A DNA stretch of 64,000 nucleotides. Source: Novosphingobium hassiacum (lineage in GTDB: Bacteria; Pseudomonadota; Alphaproteobacteria; Sphingomonadales; Sphingomonadaceae). Every line of letters begins with the position of its first letter. Within the stretch, counting starts at the first letter, position 1. Below the pieces are notes generated by a model. It worked only from the letters and a program-made list of their open reading frames with translations, searched no databases and was not told the origin of the DNA. Below, in pieces: positions 1-8,622 of this stretch. The stretch is from the NCBI RefSeq assembly GCF_014196055.1, contig NZ_JACICY010000001.1, forward strand, positions 572,203 to 636,202, in the 5' to 3' direction. A program made the position numbers and the translations under genes.

Positions 1-1124
1 GTCAAAATTGGCTGGTGCCCGCCGTTGTCGCCGAAGGCCTCTTCACGGTAGAGACCAAGGGCACGCATCACCGGCAGGTCATGGAAGGCGAACAGGCAGG
101 CATCCTCGGTTTGGGATGCATTGGCATGTTCGTGATACATCCAGGCAGGGACCACGAAGATGTCGCGCTCCTGCCAGTCGAACCGCTGTCCATTGATGAT
201 CGAATAGCCGCGTCCCTTGCAGCACTGATAGACAAAGCTGCCGGTCTGACGATGGGCCTTCGTCCGCTCGCCCGGACGCAGCATCTGCATGTGGGCACCG
301 ATCGTCGACATGACGGGACCGCCCGTATCCGGGTTCACGTATTCCATCAGGACGCCATCGTAGGGCGAACCATCGGTAACACGGGCGTACTTTTGCAGGG
401 CCTCGTAAGTGGGCGCCCATTCGTACTTGAGCAGTGGCGAATAGCGCTTGTCCCAGGTCGCCCCCCACGGACGCAGACCGGCATTGGCCCAGGTGGCCAC
501 CGACGCATCGACCGGGTGACTGACAGCCTGATTGAGATCGGGGTGCACTTCATAGAAGTTCGCCTCGAGCGCATTCATCATCGGGATGTCCAGACCATCC
601 TGCCAGATGCAGATTTCGCCATCTTCGGCCACGCCGTGTTCGTGCCAGGTGCCATTGGGCGTCAGCACGAAATCGTTCGCGCCCAGCGTCAGCTTCTGGC
701 CATCGACATTGGTGAAGGCTCCGCTGCCCTCCATGATGAAGCGCAAGGCAGAGGCGCTATGGCGGTGCGACGAGGCACATTCGCCCGGCTTCATCACCTG
801 AAGGCCCGAATAGAGCCATCCGACCGCTGCAACGACATCGCTGCGGCCCGGGTTTTCAAGATAGACGACGCGCCGCCCCGCCTGTTCGGGCGTGACCAGA
901 TCGAGCGCCTTCAGCACATCTTCGCGCAGATCGCGATAGCGCCAAAGCATCGGCACGGATGTGGAGGCGGGTTCCCACGGCTCGATCTTGTTGGCAACCG
1001 TCCATAGGGCGCCGGTTCCCAGTTCCTTCAGCCGCCTGTAATAGGCGACAAGCTCGGGGGTATCGGGCACGTTGGCACGGCCGATGACATCTTCGCGGTA
1101 TTGGTCAAAGCTGGTTTCTTGCAC
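1..1124 (-). CDS. Gentisate 1,2-dioxygenase-like bicupin (3' end beyond window)
   Basis: Fe(II)-dependent ring-cleavage dioxygenase of the gentisate/salicylate/1-hydroxy-2-naphthoate group; these open a hydroxylated aromatic ring between carboxyl and hydroxyl carbons in the cytoplasm. The reading frame gives 374 residues before the window edge, close to full family length. The first cupin carries the metal motif HRH at residues 120-122 and a third His at 161 (NGTWHEH); a second cupin follows with KAHRQTGSF and MYHEHANAS. The start is a GTG at 1124, chosen because the nearby ATG frame meets a stop at once and a GAGGA ribosome site lies about 8 bases upstream. It is divergent from the nitrilase gene across a 135-bp region. 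Which ring acid it cleaves cannot be read from the sequence. Confidence 0.88.
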   Translation of the reverse strand, partial: MQETSFDQYREDVIGRANVPDTPELVAYYRRLKELGTGALWTVANKIEPWEPASTSVPMLWRYRDLREDVLKALDLVTPEQAGRRVVYLENPGRSDVVAAVGWLYSGLQVMKPGECASSHRHSASALRFIMEGSGAFTNVDGQKLTLGANDFVLTPNGTWHEHGVAEDGEICIWQDGLDIPMMNALEANFYEVHPDLNQAVSHPVDASVATWANAGLRPWGATWDKRYSPLLKYEWAPTYEALQKYARVTDGSPYDGVLMEYVNPDTGGPVMSTIGAHMQMLRPGERTKAHRQTGSFVYQCCKGRGYSIINGQRFDWQERDIFVVPAWMYHEHANASQTEDACLFAFHDLPVMRALGLYREEAFGDNGGHQPIL

Positions 1125-1259
1125 GACTCATATCCTCGCTGCTCTCCCCAGAGCCAATTTATTATAGGCTTAAAATATCTTGCATCAGGCGATCTGGCAA
1201 GTATCCTGTTTGGAAGATGATCATTGCCGCAAATGCGGCGCAGATAAGAAGAATTCGTG

Positions 1260-2198
1260 ATGGCACAAACCTTCAGGGCAGCAGCGGTTCAAGCGGCATC
1301 GATCCCGATGGATTCGGCAGCATCTGCACAAAAGGCCGCAGCATTGGTGCAGGAGGCGGCGCAGCAGGGCGCGCGGCTGATCGTGTTCCCCGAAGCATTC
1401 CTCGGCGGCTATCCCAAGGGTGCCTCATTCGGCACGCCGGTTGGAATGCGCAAGCCCGAGGGTCGGGAAGATTTCCGGCGCTATCATGCGGCAGCCATCG
1501 ATCTGGATGGCCCGGAAGTGCAGGCCTTGTCCGAAGCCACACAGGCCACCGGTGCCTTCGTGGTTATCGGCGTGATCGAGCGCGACGGCGGCACCGTCTA
1601 TTGCACGGCGCTGTTTTTCGACGGGGAAAAAGGGCTGATTGCCAAGCATCGCAAGCTGATGCCGACCGGAGCCGAGCGCCTGATCTGGGGCTTTGGCGAT
1701 GGATCGACCATGCCGGTGATCGAAACGTCACTGGGGCGGATCGGCGCTGTCATCTGCTGGGAAAACTACATGCCGATGATGCGCATGGCGATGTATGATC
1801 AGGGCATCTCGCTCTACTGCGCACCGACTGCAGACGATCGCGATACGTGGGCAGCGTCGATGCGGCACGTTGCGCTGGAAGGCCGCTGCCATGTTCTGTC
1901 AGCCTGCCAGCACATCACGCGCGGTGCCTATCCGGAAGATTTCGACTGCGCGCTGGGTGACGATCCGCAAACCGTTCTGCTGCGCGGCGGATCGATGATC
2001 GTCGGACCTCTGGGACAGGTGCTGGCCGGGCCAGACTATAGCGGCGAGACGATCCTCTATGCCGATATCGACCCCGATGATCTCGTGCGCGCAAAATACG
2101 ATTTCGACGTGACCGGGCACTATGCACGCCCAGACGTGTTCTCGCTCTCGGTCAATGTGGCACCCCAACGGGCGGTTCGGCGCGAGGGTGCGGAGTAA
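1260..2198 (+). CDS. Nitrilase (carbon-nitrogen hydrolase family)
   Basis: Hydrolyses an organic nitrile to carboxylic acid and ammonia. The 312-residue protein has the family's Glu-Lys-Cys triad: Glu in FPEAFLGGYPKG (about residue 45), Lys in HRKLMPTGAE (about 132) and Cys in ICWENYMP (about 166); the WEN after Cys and the length match true nitrilases rather than amidases. ATG at 1260 is preferred over the in-frame GTG at 1257, with AGAAG upstream. The next gene starts 5 bases after its stop, so the two are probably co-transcribed. The upstream region contains an AT-rich stretch, GCTTAAAATA at 1168-1177, that may be part of the promoter. An arylaceto- or aromatic nitrile substrate fits the neighbours but is inference. 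Confidence 0.9.
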   Translation: MAQTFRAAAVQAASIPMDSAASAQKAAALVQEAAQQGARLIVFPEAFLGGYPKGASFGTPVGMRKPEGREDFRRYHAAAIDLDGPEVQALSEATQATGAFVVIGVIERDGGTVYCTALFFDGEKGLIAKHRKLMPTGAERLIWGFGDGSTMPVIETSLGRIGAVICWENYMPMMRMAMYDQGISLYCAPTADDRDTWAASMRHVALEGRCHVLSACQHITRGAYPEDFDCALGDDPQTVLLRGGSMIVGPLGQVLAGPDYSGETILYADIDPDDLVRAKYDFDVTGHYARPDVFSLSVNVAPQRAVRREGAE

Positions 2199-2203
2199 GC
2201 TTG

Positions 2204-2848
2204 ATGCACTTCGATTTCAGTGTCCTGGCCGCGCCTGAGCGCTACAAGCTTATGGCAGCAGCGATCACCCCTCGCCCGATCGCGTGGGTGACGACCGTTT
2301 CGGTTGACGGCATTCGCAATGCTGCGCCCTATTCGTTCTTCAACATGATGGGATCGGAGCCGCCGCTCGTTGCCATCGGCATGATGCGCAGGCCGGATGG
2401 AACGCACAAGGACAGTGCGCGCAATGTGATCGATACACGGGAGTTCGTGGTCAATCTGGTGGCCGAACACGATGCTGCGGCGATGAACTTCACCTGCATC
2501 GATGCGCCGCCAGAGTATGACGAGTTGGCTCACGCCGGTATCGCTGTCACGCCTTCGCTGGCAATCGCGCCGCCGCGGATCGCATCTGCGCCGGTGGCTA
2601 TGGAGTGCCGCGTGCTGGAGACGTTCGACAAGGGCGCGACCACCGTCGTGCTGGGCGAAGTCCTGCACTTCCACATCGAGGAAGCGCTGGTTGATCCAGC
2701 GCGCCTGCATGTCGACACGCTGGCCATGAACCTTGTTGCGCGCATGCACGGCGCGGGTTGGTATACCCGCAGCACCGACCTGTTTCAGCTCGAGCGCCCG
2801 AGCTTTGCCGCTGAGGCCGACGCTACAAAGGCGCTTCCCACGCGCTGA
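2204..2848 (+). CDS. Flavin reductase-like FMN-binding split-barrel protein
   Basis: 214-residue protein of the flavin-reductase-like (DIM6/NTAB) family, which bind FMN and often use NAD(P)H to supply reduced flavin to a monooxygenase. The N-terminal half has the family pattern ITPRPIAWVTT followed by NAAPYSFFNMMGSEPPLVAIG, the FMN-binding part of the split barrel. ATG at 2204 is chosen because GGAG at 2192-2195, inside the nitrilase stop region, lies 8 bases ahead; an in-frame TTG at 2201 is less likely. It follows the nitrilase in the same transcript. No flavin monooxygenase partner is visible in the window, so it could act with a distant oxygenase or as an independent flavoenzyme. Its 3' end overlaps the convergent gene by 26 bp. 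Confidence 0.82.
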   Translation: MHFDFSVLAAPERYKLMAAAITPRPIAWVTTVSVDGIRNAAPYSFFNMMGSEPPLVAIGMMRRPDGTHKDSARNVIDTREFVVNLVAEHDAAAMNFTCIDAPPEYDELAHAGIAVTPSLAIAPPRIASAPVAMECRVLETFDKGATTVVLGEVLHFHIEEALVDPARLHVDTLAMNLVARMHGAGWYTRSTDLFQLERPSFAAEADATKALPTR

Positions 2849-4232
2849 TTGGAACGATGTCGAGGCTGCCGATGCGCCCATCGGCATCGGTTGCCATCAC
2901 GATGTCGATCACACCGCGCTCAAACCGGGCGCGCAAGCGGTGGGTGGTGCCGCCGCATTCCTTGCGGGTATCGAAAAGCGCCACTTCCTGCCGCTTGCCC
3001 ATGGGGGCGATCAGCATGGCGTATTGCGCCACCATTTCCGTGAGATCGAGCTTGGCATAATCGACATACTTTGCGCGATCCACGCGATCGGCGGCGAGAT
3101 CGTCGAGAACGGTGCCGACTTGGCGAAGCAGCGCGGCGGGGGCATCTGACTGGGGCGCTGCGGCCTTCTGCCCGGATGGTCCTGCCATTGCCTGGGCAAT
3201 CCGGCGCGCCATCGAAGCGGAATCGGCCGTTTCACCATTGGCCAGGACCACCACGGTCAGATCGTCTGCCGGTGCGTGAACGGCATAGGTCTGGAAGCCC
3301 TGCCACATCCCCGAATGATACCAGCTCGCTGCATTGGCGCCTCCGTTCTGGTACCAGCCCAGACCGTAGGAACACTGTTGCCCGTTCACGAGAACCGCAG
3401 GCTTTGCCATTTCCGCCCACGATGCCGGCGAAAGAACGGCCTTGCGCGACATTGCTTGCGCCCACGCGACATAATCGAGCACCGAGATATAGAGCGATCC
3501 ATCGGCGGTTGAATTCGCCGTAGCCGAGATCTTCTCTGCATTGCGCAGCCCGCCATCGCGGAATTCGTAGCCCGTGGCGCGGTTCGGAATGATCGCCAGT
3601 TCGTCGATCCCTCTGGCCCCGGTCATGCCTGCTGGTTCGAACAGCCGCTTTTTCAGAAAGAGTGCGAAATTCTCGCCCGTCACGCGCTTCATGACATAGC
3701 CGAGGACGACGTAGTCTACATAACTGAAGCGCCAGCGCGTTCCCGGGCGGAAGTTGATATCCTGCCCGGTAATGATCTGGAGCAATTCGGCGTCAGTATA
3801 CTCTTTCTGAAACTCGCCGCTGGGAGTGGCCGGAACGCCCGAGGTATGATTCAAAAGATGGCGGATGGTCACGCCAGCCCAGGTCTTTGGAAGCTCCGGC
3901 AGATATTTGCTGACCGGATCGTCCAGTCCAATCTTGCCGTCTTCTGCCAACCGCAAGATTCCCGCTGCCGTGAATTGCATGCCCAAAGCGCCGGTCTTGA
4001 ACAGCGTGTCCGGCCGGACCGGAGCCGCAAGCTCCAGGTTGGCAACGCCATAACCATGTAGTTTCCGGACTGTACCGCGCTCAATCACACTCACTGCCAC
4101 ACCGGGCACTGCGGCCCGCTGCATCTCGCGCAGAACGATATCGTCGATGTCGTTGGCCAAGGCGGCGGACGGCACAGCGGCAAGGGTGAAAGCCGTGCCA
4201 AGTGCGAGAAGCGGTTTGTACAAGCGGATCAT
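2823..4232 (-). CDS. Exported beta-lactamase-fold protein with lost catalytic residues
   Basis: About 469 residues of the class C beta-lactamase/PBP-like serine hydrolase fold, with a signal peptide ending AALA near residue 26, so periplasmic. The fold is clear (FKTGALGMQFTAAGILRL, NHTSGVPATPSGEF, RLFEPAGM, YHSGMWQGF) but the active site is not intact. The SxxK nucleophile/base motif reads ALGM (codons at 3989-3978), with Ser to Ala and Lys to Met, and the YxN motif reads FSY. Only the HxG motif remains. The family normally hydrolyses beta-lactams, esters or peptides; this copy should be unable to form an acyl-enzyme, so a binding or sensing role is inferred. A C-terminal extension of about 110 residues follows the fold. 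The gene lies 78 bp downstream of a membrane regulator on the same strand. Start ATG 4232 or 4235; the ribosome site is weak. Confidence 0.85.
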   Translation of the reverse strand: MIRLYKPLLALGTAFTLAAVPSAALANDIDDIVLREMQRAAVPGVAVSVIERGTVRKLHGYGVANLELAAPVRPDTLFKTGALGMQFTAAGILRLAEDGKIGLDDPVSKYLPELPKTWAGVTIRHLLNHTSGVPATPSGEFQKEYTDAELLQIITGQDINFRPGTRWRFSYVDYVVLGYVMKRVTGENFALFLKKRLFEPAGMTGARGIDELAIIPNRATGYEFRDGGLRNAEKISATANSTADGSLYISVLDYVAWAQAMSRKAVLSPASWAEMAKPAVLVNGQQCSYGLGWYQNGGANAASWYHSGMWQGFQTYAVHAPADDLTVVVLANGETADSASMARRIAQAMAGPSGQKAAAPQSDAPAALLRQVGTVLDDLAADRVDRAKYVDYAKLDLTEMVAQYAMLIAPMGKRQEVALFDTRKECGGTTHRLRARFERGVIDIVMATDADGRIGSLDIVPISAWEAPL

Positions 4233-4310
4233 CATCTTGCGATCATGCCTGCGGCAAGGCGCATACCGTATTGCTGAAACGGCCTGTTCCTTTTCACACC
4301 CGGCCAAGTT

Positions 4311-5663
4311 TCATCGGCGACGGCCCGTCGGCATGGCAATGGGCCGGTATTCGGGCACGCTTGCCGATTTGTCCCAGATTCCAGCCGAGCGCAAAGGCCG
4401 TGCGAGCAGTTGCGTGGCACCCAGATTTGCACTGCCCAGCGTGCGCACATGATAAAATGCCTCGAAACCTTGCGGCGAGCCCGCCGTGCCACTGTCGAGC
4501 AGGGCAAGCCTTTCACCGTCGAGCGCAAGGGACACCATTTCGTTCAACCCGGCGTCGCGCAAGCTGGCGATCAGGATCAGGCTGTTTTGCGCAGGCCCGG
4601 GTATGCGGGCGATGTAGCCATAGTCCCGACGGGAAATTTGCAAGTCGCGCAATTCGATGCCGTCTGACCGGTATTGCTTCCCACTTGGAATGTCTGTCAT
4701 GCTCACAAGACTGTCATCCACTCTAAACGATGATGCCTGTGCTACGGGATCGCGCAGGATTGCGCTGAAGCCGCTTATCTGGCCGATATAGACTACGTCG
4801 GTGGATTTCAGAATCTCCGGCGTGAGTTGCGAGGCCGAGACCAGATGCACATCGCGCTGGCGAAATACGGCATCCCGCCGAAGTGCGGTGCGGATAGCAA
4901 ACGCTGCCGCAACGGTTGCCGATGTTACGTAGTGCTGGTTCTGATCGGATACGCTGTCGGCTTTTTCAGGGTTGAGCATCTGAAAGATGATCAAGTCTTC
5001 CGGTGCCGGGACCGACCGGTCCCAGATCAGCGTTGAGCCAGAGGGAGCAGATTGGCCATGGGGTTGGTTTGCGAAGAAGTAGTAGTCACCCATCACTATT
5101 GTGATTGGCCGTTCGGAATCGCGTATTGCGGCCCAAGGCATGGTGTCGGCAAGTTGGCCGCCCACTGCTGGCCGGAAGAACATCCAGGCGGCAATGGACA
5201 GAACAATCGCAAGGGTGGCAACACCGATCGCGCGGATGAATGTCTTGCCACGAAAACCGTTACGTACGGGTGGCAGGGATGCCCCCTCCTGGCCGTTTTC
5301 AGGTTCGGACGGTTCAGCCTGATGGGCAAGACGCAACATATAGCTTCCGACCATGAGGTCCAGCCGCGAGCCCTGCTCGTCTACGGGCAGACTCTGAAGC
5401 ATCCGGCGCAACCTGTGAACGTAAACCCTGACATTGGAATCGCCGGGAAACGTGCCGACCCGTCCGGTCGAGAACACGTCCTGGGCAATCTGTGCTTCTG
5501 TGGGCGGATTGCCTTGCAGGCTGCGCTCAACAAGAAAATCAAACAACCGCAGCAGTTTGTCTGACCGATGCCCTTCGAGATTCGGGCGGATAGCGAGCGC
5601 TGCTGCGCGAATCTGGGCGGATTCGTCAGCGTCCGGTATCTCCGAAGATCGAGCATCATTCAT
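4311..5663 (-). CDS. Membrane-anchored winged-helix transcriptional regulator (ToxR-like layout)
   Basis: About 450 residues in three parts. Residues ~20-115 are a cytoplasmic winged-helix DNA-binding domain of the type often fused to TPR or sensor modules (SDKLLRLFDFLVERSLQG, then VFSTGR, then SNVRVYVHRLRRML). A low-complexity linker and one transmembrane helix follow at about 142-163 (IGVATLAIVLSIAAWMFF). About 280 residues of periplasmic domain without a recognised family complete the protein. This one-component layout lets a periplasmic signal act directly on DNA. It is divergent from an operon of exported proteins and followed by the dead beta-lactamase-fold gene, its likely partner. ATG at 5663 lacks a good ribosome site; in-frame TTG codons at 5678-5681 are alternatives. 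Confidence 0.75.
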   Translation of the reverse strand: MNDARSSEIPDADESAQIRAAALAIRPNLEGHRSDKLLRLFDFLVERSLQGNPPTEAQIAQDVFSTGRVGTFPGDSNVRVYVHRLRRMLQSLPVDEQGSRLDLMVGSYMLRLAHQAEPSEPENGQEGASLPPVRNGFRGKTFIRAIGVATLAIVLSIAAWMFFRPAVGGQLADTMPWAAIRDSERPITIVMGDYYFFANQPHGQSAPSGSTLIWDRSVPAPEDLIIFQMLNPEKADSVSDQNQHYVTSATVAAAFAIRTALRRDAVFRQRDVHLVSASQLTPEILKSTDVVYIGQISGFSAILRDPVAQASSFRVDDSLVSMTDIPSGKQYRSDGIELRDLQISRRDYGYIARIPGPAQNSLILIASLRDAGLNEMVSLALDGERLALLDSGTAGSPQGFEAFYHVRTLGSANLGATQLLARPLRSAGIWDKSASVPEYRPIAMPTGRRR

Positions 5664-5956
5664 GCGGCAAATTATCAACAATTCCCGGAAAATTGCAATT
5701 ACAGTTGCAAAATATCAACACATGGAGCTCGCTGGCCGATTGCCCTACGCGGCAGGCCGCATTCGGACGGGTTTGAGGGGCTACAGTAACGGTTTCACAA
5801 CTGTAATCGACTTCGCTCCAGAACCCAATCGCGCCCACAATTCGGAGGATGTTGTCGGAATACGACACCTGCCCCCGCCGGTCCACAAGGATCAGGTTAT
5901 GTTCAAGGGCAAAGGTCCGTTTTCCGGCAATAGCAATTGATCGAGAGGAGTATTCG
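5664..5956. promoter_or_regulatory. Divergent control region with TACAGT inverted repeat
   Basis: AT-rich region between the membrane regulator (-) and the DUF6152 gene (+). TACAGT at 5782-5787 and ACTGTA at 5800-5805 form an inverted repeat with a 12-base spacer. A further TACAGT occurs at 5700-5705, between two TTGCAA boxes (5693-5698 and 5705-5710, 12 bases apart). These could be operator half-sites for the adjacent regulator, which is inference. No convincing gene was found in the stretch. Confidence 0.45.
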
Positions 5957-6343
5957 ATGTTCAGCAAATGCCAGCAGGCCGCAGCCCTTGTTGCCGCAGC
6001 AGCCTTGGCTGTCTGTGCGGTGTCCCCGGCCCTGGCGCACCATTCCTTCGCCATGTTCGACCAGGCCAAGATCAGCACGAAAGTGCGTGCCACAGTCTCC
6101 GAGTTTCGCTTTACCAACCCCCACTCCTTCGTAGTGGTCAACGTGAAGGAAGGTAATGGCGTTACGCGCTATGCTCTTGAATGCAGCAGCGTGAACATGA
6201 TGAGCCGCGCAGGCTGGAAGCACAACACGCTGAAGGCCGGTGATACCGTGGACATCACCTTCTATCCGCTGCGCAATGGCAAGCCGGGTGGCATGCTCAA
6301 GACGATCAAGGTTGCCGATGGGCGGATGCTCAGCGGCTGGTAA
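5957..6343 (+). CDS. DUF6152 family exported protein
   Basis: 128-residue secreted protein of the DUF6152 family, whose function is not established. A signal peptide ends SPALA at residue 27, giving a mature chain that begins HHSFAMFD. The body is a small beta-rich domain with TNPHSFVVVNV and RAGWKHNTLKAGDTVDITFYPLRNG. ATG at 5957 is fixed by a strong GAGAGGAG site at 5943-5950. An N-terminal His after cleavage, with another His pair and a further His in TNPHS, resembles the way some copper proteins bind metal through the amino terminus; this is only a suggestion. It leads a three-gene set of exported proteins divergent from the membrane regulator. Confidence 0.85.
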   Translation: MFSKCQQAAALVAAAALAVCAVSPALAHHSFAMFDQAKISTKVRATVSEFRFTNPHSFVVVNVKEGNGVTRYALECSSVNMMSRAGWKHNTLKAGDTVDITFYPLRNGKPGGMLKTIKVADGRMLSGW

Positions 6344-6446
6344 ACGCAGCTAACGACATTTCTGGGGCGGCGCGTCGACGTCGCCCCATACAATTCAAAA
6401 ATGCACATGCGAACGGCTCGTGGCTGAATCGCAAGGGAGAATTTTC

Positions 6447-7244
6447 ATGCGTTTTCGCCCGATTCGACTTATGGCTGGTGCCGCAGCGCTGGGTCTAGCT
6501 GCGCTTGGTTCAACCGGTGGCTATGCCGCTGCCGCTGCCCCGGCGACCGCCACGGCCACTGCACCGAATATCACTGGCATCTGGGAGCTTTATCCCGATC
6601 CCTTCGCCGGCGAGGAAAATACCTTCCTCGAACTTCCGGTACCGGGTGATGGACCCAAGCTGCGCGAACCCTATGCCACCGAATGGAAGACGCTTCGCGC
6701 CAATCGCGACGCGAAGCTGAAGGCCGGTACGCCTCTTGTCGATCCAAACACGCAGTGCCTTCCTGAAGGTATGCCGTCGGTTATGGCGGCAATCTTCCCG
6801 CTCGAATTCCTGCAGACGCCGGGCCAGATAACGGTTCTTGCCGAGTTCATCACCCAGACGCGCCGCATCTTTCTGAACAAGACCATGCCGGCGCTCGATG
6901 AGCTGACGCCAACGTTCTACGGGATGTCGATCGGCAAATGGGAGGGCAACACCCTTGTTGTCACGACCAAGGGCGTCAAGGAAGAGACGCGCTTCTTCGA
7001 AATCCCACACAGCTTCGAAATGACCATAACCGAGCGTCTCAAGGTGACCGGCCCGGACACCATCGAAAACGAAATTACCATCGAGGACCCCAAGGTCCTG
7101 CTCGAACCTTATCGCTTCACCTACGGGTACAAGCGCAATCCCGAGTACCAGATCATGGAATACTACTGCGACCGCGAAGACCCCCTGTTCAAGGTCACGA
7201 AGGATGGGACTGTCGAGATGAAGTCCTCGGACGAGATCAAGTAA
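6447..7244 (+). CDS. Exported protein of unknown function
   Basis: 265-residue protein with an Ala-rich signal peptide (about residues 1-30). I cannot name a family with certainty; the mature part contains ITGIWELYPDPFAG near the start, LPEGMPSVMAAIFPLEFLQT in the middle and a beta-rich C-terminal half (GKWEGNTLVVTTKG, IENEITIEDP). Proteins of this look often travel with DUF6152 in sphingomonads, as here. ATG at 6447 is set by AAGGGAGA at 6433-6440. The stop is 4 bases before the next ATG, so the two genes are translationally linked. Periplasmic location is inferred from the signal peptide. Confidence 0.75.
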   Translation: MRFRPIRLMAGAAALGLAALGSTGGYAAAAAPATATATAPNITGIWELYPDPFAGEENTFLELPVPGDGPKLREPYATEWKTLRANRDAKLKAGTPLVDPNTQCLPEGMPSVMAAIFPLEFLQTPGQITVLAEFITQTRRIFLNKTMPALDELTPTFYGMSIGKWEGNTLVVTTKGVKEETRFFEIPHSFEMTITERLKVTGPDTIENEITIEDPKVLLEPYRFTYGYKRNPEYQIMEYYCDREDPLFKVTKDGTVEMKSSDEIK

Positions 7245-7248
7245 AGCC

Positions 7249-8565
7249 ATGACACCCACCCGGCGCGAACTGCTCGCCACGGCTCTTGTCTCGACCGTGG
7301 CTGCGGCGAGCGCCGGAACTGTCTTTGCCCGAGCCCAAGCCCGCAAGCCTGCGCAGGTGATGTCAGCCACCCGGCGCGATGAGACGATCCGCAATCTTGG
7401 CGGATTGGGCGATGGCTACAAGATGACGCTGCGGCCCGATGGGTCGCAGCTTATCGTCGTCAATGACAGCCCGGGCTGGGTCGAGCCACCGAAGGCCTTC
7501 TACAGCACGCGCATCTGGCAGATGGGTGGTGGCCCTGCGGCGCCGACCTTTGCGGCGCTTCCTGGCTATCCCGACCTCAACCGGTCCGAGCGCCCGCCCG
7601 AGGCCCCGCACTATTACGGTCACGGCGTGGTGCAGATCGGCAATGCGATCTACCAGTTCCTTGGCACGCTCGATCATGCCGAAGACCGTCCGCGCCGCTG
7701 GACTGGTGCCAAGCTCATCATGTCGACCGATGGCGGCGCAACCTGGCGCAATCAGAACGGTTCGACGCCCGTGGTATGGGAAGAGTGGAAGGAGCAAACC
7801 CGCGACACCCTCGTGTTTTTCGAACCTGACGGCTGCTTCTCGCTCCTGTCCATTGCGCAATACGGGCGGGGCAGGACCGGACCGGATGGTTACGTCTATG
7901 TCTACGGCCTCAACGGCAGCGTCGATGGGCGCATGAACGAGCTCGTGCTGTTCCGTGCACAGCCGCAAGATCTGACAGATCGCAAGGCCTACCGGTATTT
8001 TGCTGGCCACGATGGCGCGGGGCGTCCGCGATGGAGCGCAGATATCACTGCGCGCAAGCCGGTTCACACATTCCCGCTTGGCTGGGTCAACAGCGTCAAC
8101 CTGTTCCCCGGCGATCTTGTGGTGGAAGCATGGCTGCCGAGCGTCGTCTATAACGCACCACTGGGACTTTACATGATGTCCAGCGCCGGAATCGGCGTGG
8201 GACCAGATGGGACAGAATTCGGCAAACCCGGTTACCTTGGCCTATGGGTATCGGAACAGCCGACGGGGTCATGGCGCCAGATCCATGAAGACACGGCCTG
8301 GACCCCCGGAGGTGATCCGCTGTCCCGCGCCTACGCGCCACAGATTGCGCCGGGCTGGATTGCGCCCGACGGCCGATCGTTCTGGCTTGTATGGCCCGAT
8401 CTCAAGGGCATCCGCGAATTTGGCGCAAGCGAAGCCGCAGTAGAAGCAGAGCTGGCCAAAGCCACAACGCCTGAAGAACGCACCGTGATCGAAACGGGTG
8501 TGGTCAGGCGCTTCATGCCCGGATTCAGCTTCAATATGCAGCGGATTGATCTGACGATCGCTTGA
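7249..8565 (+). CDS. Tat-exported DUF4185-like beta-propeller protein
   Basis: 438 residues. The N-terminus TRRELLATAL with a following Ala-rich stretch is a twin-arginine signal, so it should be exported folded. The remainder resembles DUF4185/sialidase-like propellers: repeated short strands with Asp-box-like SxDGGATW (near residue 160) and several Trp/Gly-rich blade motifs (GYLGLWVSEQPTGSWRQ, IAPDGRSFWLVWPD). It starts 4 bases after the previous stop. The role may be glycan or ligand binding outside the cytoplasm; no catalytic residues can be assigned. It completes the operon facing the membrane regulator. Confidence 0.7.
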   Translation: MTPTRRELLATALVSTVAAASAGTVFARAQARKPAQVMSATRRDETIRNLGGLGDGYKMTLRPDGSQLIVVNDSPGWVEPPKAFYSTRIWQMGGGPAAPTFAALPGYPDLNRSERPPEAPHYYGHGVVQIGNAIYQFLGTLDHAEDRPRRWTGAKLIMSTDGGATWRNQNGSTPVVWEEWKEQTRDTLVFFEPDGCFSLLSIAQYGRGRTGPDGYVYVYGLNGSVDGRMNELVLFRAQPQDLTDRKAYRYFAGHDGAGRPRWSADITARKPVHTFPLGWVNSVNLFPGDLVVEAWLPSVVYNAPLGLYMMSSAGIGVGPDGTEFGKPGYLGLWVSEQPTGSWRQIHEDTAWTPGGDPLSRAYAPQIAPGWIAPDGRSFWLVWPDLKGIREFGASEAAVEAELAKATTPEERTVIETGVVRRFMPGFSFNMQRIDLTIA

Positions 8566-8584
8566 CGTTCTTCACATCTCAACT

Positions 8585-8598
8585 TATGCATTTGCATA
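8585..8598. promoter_or_regulatory. ATGCA palindrome upstream of iorA (MarR-type operator candidate)
   Basis: TATGCA-TT-TGCATA is a 14-bp perfect palindrome 25 bases before the iorA start. A related TATGCATA lies upstream of the acyl-CoA ligase gene. MarR proteins bind short AT-rich inverted repeats of this kind, and two marR genes lie between the two sites; the link is inferred. Confidence 0.5.
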
Positions 8599-8622
8599 TT
8601 GTTTGGGAATCGGAGGAACGTC

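Noticed and set aside
15..1007. Long plus-strand open frame opposite the gentisate dioxygenase
   Set aside because: It has no family features, while the minus strand reads as a complete bicupin with metal His; the plus frame is a by-product of high GC.
6510..7394. Minus-strand open frame of 294 codons
   Set aside because: Antisense to the exported protein at 6447-7244, which has a good ribosome site and signal peptide.
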